A stretch of 64,000 nucleotides of DNA from Halobacteriovorax marinus SJ (GCF_000210915.2 NC_016620.1:1984001-2048000); one strand, 5' to 3'; counted from the stretch's first letter, positions 37,187 through 46,534 are shown. The notes: generated by a model not told the origin, from the letters alone. Translations and numbers: made by a program.

Positions 37187-37213
37187 AAAGGCCTCTCAAA
37201 ATGAGAGGCCTTT
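37187..37213. terminator. Strong bidirectional intrinsic terminator
   Basis: AAAGGCCTCTCA / TGAGAGGCCTTT, a perfect 12-bp stem with loop AAA, followed by CTTTTTT on the plus strand and by TTGTAAGC on the minus strand. It lies between the convergent lipoprotein genes ending at 37175 and 37224. Confidence 0.9.
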
Positions 37214-37223
37214 CTTTTTTAAA

Positions 37224-37670
37224 TTAAAACTTATGCATTATTTCAAACCAAGGATCATCGTAGACATGAACTGCGTCTACACCTAGAATTTTCTTTCCTT
37301 GGCGATACTGCTTCATAGAGAGTTCGTACCTCTGAATAATCAGTTTCTTAATCTTCAAAGAAGTAATATCAAATTTTCGTTGGTCAAACTTCTTTGCTAC
37401 AAGAGTCTTAAGCAGAACGGCCCTATATTCTCTAATTTGATCTTCTAAATTCAAGGCCTCTTTTCTATTAGCATTGTAAATAGCGATGAATTGATCCTTC
37501 TGCTTCTTAGTTAATTTCGAATTCTCTAAAATCTGGCGACCTTTATCCATAAGCTCTTTTTCATTATGAATAGGTCCAACTGACTTACGGTCCTGGGCAA
37601 TTGACTTCTTTGTAGATGTCGCACAACCAGTAAGAGCAAGAGATGTTAAAATGATAAAAAGGAACTTCAT
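37224..37670 (-). CDS. Small helical lipoprotein (Spy/CpxP-like pattern)
   Basis: Lipobox LTGC (Cys16) after a short signal. The mature part is helical and charged: KLTKKQKDQFIAIYNANRKEALNLEDQIREYRAVLLKTL...KFDITSLKIKKLIIQRYELSMKQ. The LTKKQKDQF-type element and two long amphipathic helices resemble Spy/CpxP (LTxxQ) periplasmic chaperones or sensors; this is a by-eye comparison. Located 18 bp downstream of the BamB gene and probably in the same transcript, which suggests a role in outer-membrane assembly or stress. Confidence 0.6.
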   Translation of the reverse strand: MKFLFIILTSLALTGCATSTKKSIAQDRKSVGPIHNEKELMDKGRQILENSKLTKKQKDQFIAIYNANRKEALNLEDQIREYRAVLLKTLVAKKFDQRKFDITSLKIKKLIIQRYELSMKQYRQGKKILGVDAVHVYDDPWFEIMHKF

Positions 37671-37688
37671 ATTTTACTCCTAATTAAA

Positions 37689-38798
37689 TTATTCAAAAAC
37701 GTAGAGTCTATTTCTAGAACTAAAAGCAGCTAAGTACTTATCTGCGAGTTCTAGTTCACCATGAACTCCACTATAGGCATGACCAAGTTCAAATTGATCT
37801 TTAACCTTAAAATTTACTTCGTCGAGCATAAGAATCTTTCCACCAACAGAACTCACTACAAGTCCTCCTTTCCATGGAACGATACTACTTACAGGAACCT
37901 TAGATACGCTTATGAGCTCTTTCTCTACTAAGTCCTTATCTAGAACCGCAATATCTCCAAAGATAGTTGGAACAAGGAGCTGGGCATTGTAGACAATTGG
38001 CGCGCGAGAAACTTTATAAGACAGCCTTCTTTGCACTTGTCCTGAGTCAGGATCTAAGATAACGAGATCACCGTTAATAGAACCAGAGAGAATACTATTT
38101 TTAAAGAGTACTGGACTTGAGTCAACATCAACAAATTTATTTCCTGTAGAGAGTCTTCTCTCCCAAAGAATAACACCCTCTTCTAAACTAAAAGCAGCAA
38201 TTTGACCGTCTGCAAATCCAACATAAATCTTGTCTTTATAGATGAGTGGTTTTGATGCTCTTTGAATAGTCGTTAAATAAGGGACTGATCTCTTATAAGA
38301 CCAAAGGATTTTTCCCGTGTTCACGTCGAGACAGAAAATTTTGTGATTACGTGTATGAAAGACAAGTCTATCTTTATAGATTACACCTTGAGTTTCAATT
38401 GCTGCATCTAAATCAACAATATACTCGGCCTTTCCAGTAAGAGAGTGTCTCGCAAAAACTCTTCCCTTAGCGTTTCCATAAATAACCCAATCTTTATAGA
38501 TAACTGGTTTAGAATGGTAAGCACCGTCGTCGTACTTAGACCAAATCTCTTTCCCATTATCTAATTGGTAAGCTTTCATATAGCCTTGGTTATGACCAAT
38601 ATAGAGAATTCCATCATGAATAAGTGGAGAATTTAGAGCAATTGGAAGATTGCCTGTCTCGTGAAGAGGGTCTTGGTTTTTATTCCAAATAACTCTAAAA
38701 GCAGTTCTCTTCTCTTTAACTCCCTCAATATTTAATTTCTTAATTGTTGAGCAAGAAGCGAAAGAAAAGAGTAATGTAAATAATAGTAATGAGCGCAC
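37689..38798 (-). CDS. bamB: Outer-membrane assembly lipoprotein BamB-like
   Basis: 369-aa lipoprotein (signal MRSLLLFTLLFSFASC, Cys16) made of PQQ-like beta-propeller repeats: KAYQLDNGKEIWSK, FCLDVNTGKILWSYK, AAFSLEEGVILWERR, VILDPDSGQVQRR. BamB binds BamA in the barrel-insertion machinery. Assignment is strengthened by synteny: it follows a YfgM-like gene with a 1-base overlap (TAGTG), and a der gene lies in the same orientation 3 kb upstream, the order found in E. coli (yfgM-bamB-der). GTG start with GGAG five bases upstream. Confidence 0.87.
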   Translation of the reverse strand: MRSLLLFTLLFSFASCSTIKKLNIEGVKEKRTAFRVIWNKNQDPLHETGNLPIALNSPLIHDGILYIGHNQGYMKAYQLDNGKEIWSKYDDGAYHSKPVIYKDWVIYGNAKGRVFARHSLTGKAEYIVDLDAAIETQGVIYKDRLVFHTRNHKIFCLDVNTGKILWSYKRSVPYLTTIQRASKPLIYKDKIYVGFADGQIAAFSLEEGVILWERRLSTGNKFVDVDSSPVLFKNSILSGSINGDLVILDPDSGQVQRRLSYKVSRAPIVYNAQLLVPTIFGDIAVLDKDLVEKELISVSKVPVSSIVPWKGGLVVSSVGGKILMLDEVNFKVKDQFELGHAYSGVHGELELADKYLAAFSSRNRLYVFE

Positions 38799-39466
38799 TA
38801 AGACTCCATTTGAGCAATGTAGAGCTTCGCTAACTTAACAAACTCAGCTTGGCTCATATTATCAATTACGTATTGAAAGTTAGTCTTTGCTTTTTCCTTG
38901 TCACCTTTCTTTAAATAAAGTCTTCCAAGGTCAAGGTAAGTCTTAGACTCCATAACTTTAATATTGGCCTTAACAATCACTTCTAAATCTGCGATTGCAT
39001 TATCAACTTGGTTAAGGTCTTCGTGGTTTACCGCCATTCTAGAGTAAACAAAGTACTTAATATAAGATTGCGATTGATCCTTAACTGTAGCAAGTACTTT
39101 TAAAGAATTCTCTAAATCACCTTGCGAAGTTAGAACATCACTACTTGCAAGTGCAAGAGGAGTAAGACCGACAAATCCACTCATAGACTTTGCCATTTCA
39201 AGGTAAGCAGCCGTATAGTCCGCTCCAGTCATAGTTTTCTTAGTTAAGTTCTCTAGGTTCTTATTTTTGAACTCAAAAACAACAGAGCTAAGCTCATCGT
39301 TTTTGCTACCTTTATACATTGAGTAACCACCCCAAGCGAAAACGCCTAAAATAATCAGAGCAACAAATCCGATAACAGAAGTCTTATTCTTAGCAATAAA
39401 TGATCCAAGCTCTGTTTCTTGTAATGCTTCATCTACAGGGTTATGAGGTGTTGTTGTTGTGGCCAT
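38798..39466 (-). CDS. yfgM: YfgM-like membrane-anchored TPR protein
   Basis: 222 aa: cytoplasmic N-terminus, one transmembrane helix (TSVIGFVALIILGVFAWGGYSM, ~30-50), then helical TPR-like repeats (ADYTAAYLEMAKSM; YIKYFVYSRMAVNHEDLNQVDNAIADLEVIV; SKTYLDLGRLYLKKGDKEKAKTNFQYVI). This matches the YfgM architecture, an ancillary subunit at SecYEG that interacts with periplasmic chaperones. The gene directly precedes bamB. First gene of this minus-strand unit. Confidence 0.85.
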   Translation of the reverse strand: MATTTTPHNPVDEALQETELGSFIAKNKTSVIGFVALIILGVFAWGGYSMYKGSKNDELSSVVFEFKNKNLENLTKKTMTGADYTAAYLEMAKSMSGFVGLTPLALASSDVLTSQGDLENSLKVLATVKDQSQSYIKYFVYSRMAVNHEDLNQVDNAIADLEVIVKANIKVMESKTYLDLGRLYLKKGDKEKAKTNFQYVIDNMSQAEFVKLAKLYIAQMES

Positions 39467-39633
39467 AATTACATCCTTATCTTATATGGTCATTCACAAT
39501 GCATAGCATTGATCCTTATTAACTTAATCTAATTTTGAAATTTTAGAATCCTAAGCCTAAGTTGTCAAAAATAGAAAGATTGGTTTATGATAAATAATAA
39601 GAAAATTATAATTATTTTGTGCAAGGAAGCATG

Positions 39634-40131
39634 ATGAAGTATTTAAATATCTTTAAATTAGTCATTATAACAACTCTCCTCTCTCTATCACTGAGCAGTA
39701 AGGCCTTAGAACGTACTGGACGACTAGGGATTGGGATGTCCAATCAATTTCGAACAGATCTACCTGCAATATCTTTTAAAATACAGAAGTCAAAGTCGAC
39801 TGCAATTGGAGCTCTTGCCGCAGTAGATACTGATGAGAACGAAGGTGGTTGGGGAGCTGGTTTTAAGCTCTATCGAAATATCTTTGAAGAGCCGCAACTC
39901 AACTTCTACGGTGCCGTTCTAGCAGCAATGATAAATGAGAAGCAAGGAAGTGGCAGATCGCAATCTGGTTTTCAATTTGACCTTACTATGGGGAGTGAAT
40001 TTAGCTTCTCAGGTCTATCCAGTCTTGGATTTAGTTTTGAGTTTGGAGTATCATTAAATAAGATAGATGATTTTAGGGTCCAAACAGTTGGCGACTCTTT
40101 CATCGTCGCGGCAGCTCACTTTTATCTATAA
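39634..40131 (+). CDS. Small outer-membrane beta-barrel protein
   Basis: Signal peptide MKYLNIFKLVIITTLLSLSLSSKA, then alternating strands with Gly and aromatic residues (GRLGIGMSNQF, GWGAGFKLYRNIF, LNFYGAVLAAMI, SGFQFDLTMGSEFSFSG, LGFSFEFGVSLN) ending in HFYL. ~142 mature residues suits a small 8-stranded barrel. AAGGAAG at 39623-39629 favours ATG at 39634 over the GTG at 39619 or ATG at 39631. It is followed by a second barrel gene after 7 bp. Confidence 0.65.
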   Translation: MKYLNIFKLVIITTLLSLSLSSKALERTGRLGIGMSNQFRTDLPAISFKIQKSKSTAIGALAAVDTDENEGGWGAGFKLYRNIFEEPQLNFYGAVLAAMINEKQGSGRSQSGFQFDLTMGSEFSFSGLSSLGFSFEFGVSLNKIDDFRVQTVGDSFIVAAAHFYL

Positions 40132-40138
40132 GGAATAA

Positions 40139-40906
40139 ATGCTTTTTAAAAATATACAAAAGATTCTCTTAGTTTTTATCATTACAACAAATATCTTTGG
40201 ACAGGCCGGAGTGAATGACGGCTTTAGTATCGAAGAGGAAGACCTCAATATTGGCGGAGATATTTTCTCCGACTTCAATGAAGATATTGAAAGTAATCAA
40301 GTAATGGAAGATGAGAGATTTTACCGCTATGGACGATTCTTCACCTTCTCTTTCTCTCTTGGTCTCACGACTTTTACTGGAAATCGAGGAGTTGTCTACG
40401 AGAACGAGCATCCAAGTTACGGACTCCAATTAAGTATCTTTAAAGACTTTCAAACGGCCATTTCAATTGGAATTGGTTTTTCAAGACATAATATGTACTT
40501 TGACCAAACTAACCTAGAGGGCTTCAATGGTGAGGCTCCAAGCTTTGTCCAAGTAAGCCAGCTAAGAGTGTACACTGGATATAAGTACTATATCGACACA
40601 TCAAATCTTGGAACAGCAATCACCTACTCCAACCCTTATATAACGGGAAGACTAGAGTATTGGTATACGACCAATAAATTCATCGACAATGAAAACATCC
40701 CAAATAGAAATGGTGGTGGACTTGGTGTAGGTCTTGGTGGAGGACTAGAGTTCCCTATCAAGCTCAAAGAGTCGTACCTAGGAATTGAATTCCTTTACCA
40801 CAATGTAAATTTCTTTGATAAGAACACTGGCGCATATAGGCCAGTGATTGAAGACTTAAGTGGTGATGCTTTCACCACTATGATGTCATATATTTGGAAT
40901 TGGTAG
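40139..40906 (+). CDS. Outer-membrane beta-barrel protein
   Basis: 255 aa with signal MLFKNIQKILLVFIITTNIFGQA, an acidic N-terminal stretch (~30-60), then barrel strands FTFSFSLGLTTFTGN, YGLQLSIFKDFQTAISIGIGFSRHNMYF, QLRVYTGYKYYID, YITGRLEYWYT, GGGLGVGLGGGLEFPI and YLGIEFLYHNVNFF, ending in MMSYIWNW. Ends in aromatic Trp as many OM barrels do. Co-transcribed with the smaller barrel and convergent with the App1-like gene. Function unknown. Confidence 0.68.
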   Translation: MLFKNIQKILLVFIITTNIFGQAGVNDGFSIEEEDLNIGGDIFSDFNEDIESNQVMEDERFYRYGRFFTFSFSLGLTTFTGNRGVVYENEHPSYGLQLSIFKDFQTAISIGIGFSRHNMYFDQTNLEGFNGEAPSFVQVSQLRVYTGYKYYIDTSNLGTAITYSNPYITGRLEYWYTTNKFIDNENIPNRNGGGLGVGLGGGLEFPIKLKESYLGIEFLYHNVNFFDKNTGAYRPVIEDLSGDAFTTMMSYIWNW

Positions 40907-40909
40907 AGA

Positions 40910-41761
40910 TTATCTACAGGCCTTCTTCAGTTTATCTTCAATAGATGAAACAAGTTTTTCAATATCTTTTGAAAGATGAACACTTGGCCTCTCGTAATTT
41001 GCCATAAATGGTCTACAATCACTCCACTCTGGTACAACTTGCTCATAGAGATCTTCATCACGTGAAGTTATGTAGCGATGAACTTTTGAAACAATATTCT
41101 TTAATTGCTTTTCAGAGATTAGCCCTTTTGCATAGAACTCAAGTGCAAGATCACTTCCAGTAAAGTATGCCACTTGCCCAGGAGCAAGATCTACACCTTT
41201 CTTCTCATCGTCATCTTTGTGACTAGGATTATAAACTTGATGAATATAAGTGGTAATCTTCTTATTTGGAAAAGCTTCACTTACAGCTTTATAAGCACCT
41301 ACGTCATGCTGTCCATTATCTCCAATGAGAATAATTTCATCATAAGACTCGGCCTTAACAATCTCACTTACAGTACTTGTTTTAAACTCTAAAGTGTCTC
41401 TTCCAGTCTCTTTACCAATAACTGCAACTTGAGGAAATCCTGATCTAGAGATAAACTCACGACCAAACATTTGAATTCTTCCCGACGCCGCAGTTACATA
41501 GATAAGAGATCTATTTAAAGAGTGATTATGTCCTCTAAACTTCTTACAATAATCTCTCTTTTCCTGAGTTTCTTCCTCATTACAAAGAAAGTCATTATAG
41601 AGTTCTGGTAATCCGATGAAAGGATTCGTTGAACGAAGTCCACCAGTGAAATAGCCCAATACATTCGTTCGCTTCAATGTATCGTCTATATCTGAAATAA
41701 CTAGCGTCTTAGCACTTACGCTTAAGTTAATTAAAAATAAAAAACTCAATAATACTTTCAT
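40910..41761 (-). CDS. App1-type (DUF2183) HAD phosphatase, exported
   Basis: Signal peptide MKVLLSFLFLINLSVSA followed directly by TLVISDIDDTLKRTNV, the HAD motif I (DxDDT) characteristic of DUF2183/App1 proteins. Further motifs: LIYVTAASGRIQMFGREFI (motif II Ser region) and IILIGDNGQHDVGAY (motif IV). Yeast App1 is a phosphatidate phosphatase; bacterial relatives are mostly uncharacterised. Here it is exported and starts 12 bp after der, in the rnc-era-der transcript. The substrate could be a phospholipid or other phosphate ester in the periplasm. Confidence 0.85.
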   Translation of the reverse strand: MKVLLSFLFLINLSVSAKTLVISDIDDTLKRTNVLGYFTGGLRSTNPFIGLPELYNDFLCNEEETQEKRDYCKKFRGHNHSLNRSLIYVTAASGRIQMFGREFISRSGFPQVAVIGKETGRDTLEFKTSTVSEIVKAESYDEIILIGDNGQHDVGAYKAVSEAFPNKKITTYIHQVYNPSHKDDDEKKGVDLAPGQVAYFTGSDLALEFYAKGLISEKQLKNIVSKVHRYITSRDEDLYEQVVPEWSDCRPFMANYERPSVHLSKDIEKLVSSIEDKLKKACR

Positions 41762-41773
41762 CGTCTCTCCAGC

Positions 41774-43615
41774 TTAATCGTTTAACATCATTGCCATCTT
41801 AGACTTCTTCATCCTCTTTGCCAAATCGTTACCTGTTCTAAAGATAAGGTGAACAGGAGTGTTATAGAGTTTAAACCCTGAACGTATTGAATTTACGAGG
41901 TAACGTCTATAGTGCTCAGGAATCCCTTGAGACTTATTCGTAAACATCAGAAAAGTCGGAGGTCCCGATTTAATCATAGATGTATACTTAACCTTAAACC
42001 TCTTAGCACCCTGGCTTTTTGCAATAACAGGATTTCTCTCAACGAGATCAAAAACAAAGCGGTTCAGCTCACCTGTAGGAATATTTCTACTTCTAACAAG
42101 TATAGTTTTCTTTAAGGCCTCTTTAAGTTTCTTCATTCCCTTATTATGCTTGGCGGAAATTGTAATAATATCGCAGAAATCAAGCCATGGAATATCTCTT
42201 CTTAAATTGTTTAGCCATTCTCTCTTAGCTGCTTCATCAGGAAGCTGCTCTCTCATGAGGTCCATTTTATTAAGGGCCACAATTACGGACTTACCTTTTT
42301 CAAGTGAGATATCAATTAGACGTCTATCTTGGTGACCAATACCATTAGTGGCATCAATCATTACGATTACAACATCTGATTCTGTAATACTTCTTAAAGA
42401 GCGGTAAACTGATTGTGATTCAATGAAACCATTTACAGTTTTCTGTCTTCTAATCCCTGCCGTATCGATAATATGGATTGATCTCCAATGATTATCATCT
42501 TCTTTCTTCTCTACGGTCTCAGAACTCTCAGTACTTAGTGTGATCTCTTCTTCAGAGCTTTCTTCACTTTCTTCATTGAAGACTTGATCATAATTCTTAT
42601 CAAAAGATTCACTTCTTTGTTGATCAAGCTCTTCTGTTACTAGAGTTGTAAGTTCATAATCAACCTCAAAGTGCTCCATTCCAACATTCTTATCCGAATC
42701 TTCTTCAATGGCATAAGAGTCAACCATCTGCTGATAAACATCGGCATTATTTCTTCTAAACTCTTCATACTGCTTAAAGAGTAGCCCGTCATTTGATGAG
42801 AAACCTTGATCTTCTTCTAAGATTTTTGCTTCTTTACCAAAGTAGAGATCAAAGAATCCTTCAATAGGATCGACTGTTGTCCCAGCAATATCACTAACGA
42901 GAGCTCTCTGCGCCCCAACAAGTAAGTTTAGTAATGTAGACTTACCAGCATTTGGTGCTCCAATAAGAGCAATCTTAGAAACAACTTCCTCACGTGGAGT
43001 AACACCTTTTGAAATTTCAGGCATTGACTTAAGCGCTCCATTTGAGAACTCGCTCGCCAATCTTTGTATCTTTTCACGAAGAAAAGTTACACCACGACCG
43101 TGAGTAGCACTCGTTGTAAAGAGCTCATCCGAATCAATTCCAAGAGAATAGAAGTCAATCTCTTCTCCGGCTTGCTTGTCAGAATCATACTTATTGGCAA
43201 CAACAAGAAAAGGCTTCTTCGTTGTTCTAATATAATCAGCAATTGTATTGTCAAAAGGAAGTGCTCCTTCTCTAACATCTACAACAAAGAGTACAAGATC
43301 AGATTCACCGATGGCCATGCGAGCATGGTCAGTCATAATATTGAAGAATTTATTTGCATTCTCTTCTTCACTATTTCTTCCTCTCTCATCAATTCTCTCA
43401 GGATAAAAACCTCCTGTATCAACGAGAATGATGTCGGCAGCATCTACATCTTGAAGATCTTCAATTGTAGTAATTCCATAGTGTCTATCTCTAGTAACAC
43501 CTGGTTGATCGTGGGTAATTGCTTTGTGTTGTTTTTGCATTAATCGGTTAAAGAGAGAACTCTTACCCACATTAGGTCTCCCGATTAATGAAACTACCAT
43601 TGATCTATTTTTCAT
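41774..43615 (-). CDS. der: Ribosome assembly GTPase Der (EngA), with acidic insertion
   Basis: Tandem-GTPase ribosome-assembly factor. G domain 1: GRPNVGKS (12-19), DTGGF (67-71), NKYD. G domain 2: GAPNAGKS (219-226), GTTVDP, DTAGIRR (384-390), NKMD. A KH-like C-terminal domain covers ~490-600. At 613 aa it is about 120 longer than E. coli Der; the extra sequence lies in G domain 2 between the GTTVDP switch I segment and DTAG, residues ~262-376, and is strongly acidic ([10 protein letters not shown]). Part of the rnc-era-der-App1 minus-strand run with ~10 bp gaps; AGGAAAT precedes the ATG. Confidence 0.95.
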   Translation of the reverse strand: MKNRSMVVSLIGRPNVGKSSLFNRLMQKQHKAITHDQPGVTRDRHYGITTIEDLQDVDAADIILVDTGGFYPERIDERGRNSEEENANKFFNIMTDHARMAIGESDLVLFVVDVREGALPFDNTIADYIRTTKKPFLVVANKYDSDKQAGEEIDFYSLGIDSDELFTTSATHGRGVTFLREKIQRLASEFSNGALKSMPEISKGVTPREEVVSKIALIGAPNAGKSTLLNLLVGAQRALVSDIAGTTVDPIEGFFDLYFGKEAKILEEDQGFSSNDGLLFKQYEEFRRNNADVYQQMVDSYAIEEDSDKNVGMEHFEVDYELTTLVTEELDQQRSESFDKNYDQVFNEESEESSEEEITLSTESSETVEKKEDDNHWRSIHIIDTAGIRRQKTVNGFIESQSVYRSLRSITESDVVIVMIDATNGIGHQDRRLIDISLEKGKSVIVALNKMDLMREQLPDEAAKREWLNNLRRDIPWLDFCDIITISAKHNKGMKKLKEALKKTILVRSRNIPTGELNRFVFDLVERNPVIAKSQGAKRFKVKYTSMIKSGPPTFLMFTNKSQGIPEHYRRYLVNSIRSGFKLYNTPVHLIFRTGNDLAKRMKKSKMAMMLND

Positions 43616-43624
43616 AATTATTTC

Positions 43625-44605
43625 CTATCTACTACGCCACACTCTATTTGAATTCTTTGCTCTTGGTAACCCAAGCTCTTCAAGAATATTATTATTCTTA
43701 AACCACTTAGGAGACACTTTTACGTGAAGGTTTAAGTGAACCTGTCCACCTACCATCGCTTCAATTTTCTTTCTTGAGCGCGTTCCAATTTCCTTAATCA
43801 TTCCACCTTTTGAACCAACAACAATGGCCCTTTGAGAAGGACGATTAACTAGGATTGATGCTGAGATATGAGACTTAACTTTTGTCTCAGTCTCACCACG
43901 TTTTGGTTTCATATCTTTATATTCATCAATCACTACAGCGAGTTCATATGGCAATTCAGCATTTAATAATTCAAATGCCTGCTCTCTGATATATTCAGTT
44001 GCAAAGAATCTTTCATTCTTATTTGAAACAGATCCATCACCATAGTAGTGAGGCCCCGGAGCCGCTTCGTCAACCAGTAGACCTGTAAGGTTGTGCATAT
44101 TAGTTCCATCTTTTGTAGAAATAACAATTCCCTTCTCGATCTCAGGCATTAGCTCTTGCATCTTATCCATAACAAGTGACAAAGGAAGCTCTTTATAGTT
44201 CTCTACGCGATCACATTTAGTGAATAGAACCCAAGTCTTAGCAAACTTGTCACTTTCCATATTCTCTTTAAAGTCTTCAAGTTGACCGAGAACAGGTCTA
44301 GTTAAGTCTACAAGTAAAAGATTTAAATCAGCTCCATCAACACCTTCTCTCGCTTGCTCATTTAATCTCTTATTTAACTCTTGGTTAGTCTTGTGTAGAC
44401 CCGGAGTATCTACTAAAACAATCTCTGTTCTATCAACAGTGAATACACAGTGAATTTTATTTCTTGTTGTCTGTGCTTTATTTGTAACAACAGATAAGTC
44501 CATTCCTAGTAAGTAATTTACTAGTGAACTCTTACCAACATTTGGTGCACCAAGAACGGCGACCATAATAGATTTATTGTCTGGGTGTTGATGTTCAATT
44601 AACAT
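43625..44605 (-). CDS. era: GTPase Era
   Basis: 16S rRNA-binding GTPase for 30S maturation. GAPNVGKSS (G1), QTTRNKI (G2), DTPGLHK (G3), TKCD (G4), and a C-terminal KH domain with AIVVGSKGGMIKEIGTRSRKKIEAMVGGQVHLNLHVKV. I choose ATG 44605 because AAAGGAG sits 6 bases upstream; a longer reading from 44632 would lie inside rnc without such a site. The gene overlaps the end of rnc by 11 bp. The G4 motif is TKCD rather than NKxD, as in several Era-like proteins of this lineage; it should still be functional. Confidence 0.95.
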   Translation of the reverse strand: MLIEHQHPDNKSIMVAVLGAPNVGKSSLVNYLLGMDLSVVTNKAQTTRNKIHCVFTVDRTEIVLVDTPGLHKTNQELNKRLNEQAREGVDGADLNLLLVDLTRPVLGQLEDFKENMESDKFAKTWVLFTKCDRVENYKELPLSLVMDKMQELMPEIEKGIVISTKDGTNMHNLTGLLVDEAAPGPHYYGDGSVSNKNERFFATEYIREQAFELLNAELPYELAVVIDEYKDMKPKRGETETKVKSHISASILVNRPSQRAIVVGSKGGMIKEIGTRSRKKIEAMVGGQVHLNLHVKVSPKWFKNNNILEELGLPRAKNSNRVWRSR

Positions 44606-45419
44606 TTGCGCTCCTTTTTGCGTATTCTTCAATTTTTATAATTATATTTTTTGCTAATTTCTGTTCACCTTTCTTCTTAGAAGAGAACTCTCCCTTTTCT
44701 AAGAATTTATCTAAAACACTTGCCTCTACTTCAAAATTTCCATTTGAAAGCTCTTTAGCCGAGTACTTTGGCAATGTTTTAAAAAGAGACATCGTCATCT
44801 CTTGTAAGCGACTCTTTGAATCGAATTCTTGCAGTCTCTTTTCATCTAAATAGATTTGACCGCTTAATTTTTCATAATTTTCAATAATAGAAATAAAACT
44901 CTTCTTAGAAACTTCAAGTGATGAGTCTTTATAAATAGCTCCGAGTACTGCTTCGAATACATCACTGAGTATAGAGCTCTTTAAGTTTCCTTGTGCCTTA
45001 AGTTCACCCTTTCCAACCAACACAGCTCTTTCTATCTCAAGAGAGCTTGCCAACTCTTTTAAGCTCACTTCATTCACTAAGGAAGCTCTTAATTTTGACA
45101 ATTTTCCTTCTACCATAGCGGGAAATTTTTCTTGTAAGAGATCAGTAATGATTAAATCGAGAACACTATCTCCTAAGAACTCTAGTCGCTCATAAGATTT
45201 CTTTGAATCACCAAAACATTCGTGACCAAAAGACGAATGAGTAAGCGCTTCGTAAAGAAGGGCCATATTTTTAAATTTGTGGGAGATATTTCTCTGAAGG
45301 TTAAGAATGATTTCCTGATCCTTTAATACTGTATCTAATTGTGAAAAATCAGAGATACTCTCTCCAAAATTTTCATGCATAAAAACAGAAGACAAAGTCT
45401 TGTTCATATTAAAGGTCAT
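44595..45419 (-). CDS. rnc: Ribonuclease III
   Basis: Double-strand RNA endonuclease. The RNase III signature ERLEFLGDSVLDLIITD (acidic active-site residues), LTHSSFGHE and SDVFEAVLGAIYKD are present. The C-terminal part (about 195-265) fits a dsRNA-binding domain: DSKSRLQEMTMSLFKTLPKYS, then FEVEASVLDKFLEKGEFSSKKKGEQKLAKNI. 274 aa is slightly long because of a ~25-residue N-terminal extension. First gene in rnc-era-der. Confidence 0.93.
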   Translation of the reverse strand: MTFNMNKTLSSVFMHENFGESISDFSQLDTVLKDQEIILNLQRNISHKFKNMALLYEALTHSSFGHECFGDSKKSYERLEFLGDSVLDLIITDLLQEKFPAMVEGKLSKLRASLVNEVSLKELASSLEIERAVLVGKGELKAQGNLKSSILSDVFEAVLGAIYKDSSLEVSKKSFISIIENYEKLSGQIYLDEKRLQEFDSKSRLQEMTMSLFKTLPKYSAKELSNGNFEVEASVLDKFLEKGEFSSKKKGEQKLAKNIIIKIEEYAKRSANVN

Positions 45420-45571
45420 CGATTACTCACTCTTATTCAAATTTTGCTAATAAATAGCAAATAAGCTCTTTGATTTCAATAGTTTTGAAAATATTAGCTT
45501 ATATGCTTGTAAAAAATGGGTGCATTGAAATTTTTATAAAGCCTGTTAGTTTTCTAGCACCAATAAAAAGA

Positions 45572-45605
45572 CTCGACCCCAATGCTTTTAAACACTTAGG
45601 TCGAG
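45572..45605 (-). terminator. Intrinsic terminator of the Cys-pair repeat gene
   Basis: CTCGACC / GGTCGAG, 7-bp perfect stem with a 20-base loop; minus-strand continuation TCTTTTTAT supplies the U-tract. It lies 55 bp after the minus-strand gene ending at 45660. Confidence 0.6.
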
Positions 45606-45659
45606 CCATTTTCACATATAAATCTTATTTAAGACGTGTGTGGATGTCAGGACAAGATT

Positions 45660-46391
45660 CTATAGCTTAGATGCATCAGCAACACACTGAGCTTGGTAGT
45701 AAGTATTTGTAGAAGTGCTTCTACAAGCTGCAATTACGTCAGCAGGAACTTTTCCCTTACCAGCAGATGCGACACAAGTTCCAGCGTATGTAGAGTTTTT
45801 GATCTTTACACACTCTTGTACTTGACGTGCATTTGTTCCAAACTCACCAGCATCGTCTACACACTGTGCTGCATAGTAAGTATTAGATAAAGTTGCACAA
45901 GCCTCAATTACTTTTGCTCTAACTTTATATTTCTTAGCGCTATTTACACAGTATGAAGAGTAAGTTGAGTTACTAATTCCACTACAGGCCCTAATTGAAG
46001 CAGCTAAGTCAAAACGAGGAGCTCTTGGATTAAGTTGATCTTGAAGATCTTGGATTTGATTTTTTAAGTCTTGGATTTTATCGTTCTTTCTATCGATAGT
46101 ATTTTCAAGTCTAGTGATAGTAGAGTTAGCTAGAGATAGATCTTCTCTTAGTCTTCTAACTTCACCATTGTTTTGACCATTTCTAAGCTCTCTTTGACAT
46201 TGGTTCAATTGACTTTCAGTCGTAGATAATAAGCTCTTAAGTGTTGCATTTTCACTCTTTAGATTTCTAACGTTTTCACGACAATTCTTTAGTCTTGAAT
46301 TTGCGTTGATATTAACATCAATATCAAAATCTCTTGCCTGAGCGCCAAGAGCAACAGTGGCTAGTGCCATTCCTAGAATAACCTTTTTCAT
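45660..46391 (-). CDS. Exported coiled-coil protein with four Cys-pair repeats
   Basis: I do not recognise the family. Start at ATG 46391 (GAGAGGAG about 7 bases upstream), giving signal peptide MKKVILGMALATVALGAQA; an upstream in-frame start would bury it. Residues ~35-120 form a coiled coil (LRNGQNN...ITRLENTIDRKNDKIQDLKNQIQDLQDQL split over several heptads). Residues 131-243 contain four ~29-residue repeats, each with a Cys pair spaced 11-12 residues apart: C136/C148, C165/C177, C194/C206, C223/C236, with a shared N-[ST]-x-Y before the second Cys. Likely periplasmic, with one disulphide per repeat. Confidence 0.75.
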   Translation of the reverse strand: MKKVILGMALATVALGAQARDFDIDVNINANSRLKNCRENVRNLKSENATLKSLLSTTESQLNQCQRELRNGQNNGEVRRLREDLSLANSTITRLENTIDRKNDKIQDLKNQIQDLQDQLNPRAPRFDLAASIRACSGISNSTYSSYCVNSAKKYKVRAKVIEACATLSNTYYAAQCVDDAGEFGTNARQVQECVKIKNSTYAGTCVASAGKGKVPADVIAACRSTSTNTYYQAQCVADASKL

Positions 46392-46534
46392 TCTAAACTC
46401 CTCTCTAGTGTTATGAGGACGCAAGATAACACCATGCAACATAAAAATAAATATACTTTGAAATTTATACATGACCCTTATTGGACAATGAAAGAAGCAA
46501 AGAGATAGAATAATAGTCTAAAGAGGAAAATCCC

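Noticed and set aside
43064-43543. Plus-strand 159-codon open frame inside der
   Set aside because: Antisense to conserved Der GTPase motifs; composition looks like a shadow frame.
45470-45670. Small plus-strand frame between rnc and the Cys-repeat gene
   Set aside because: No ribosome site, and it runs through the terminator hairpin of the minus-strand gene.
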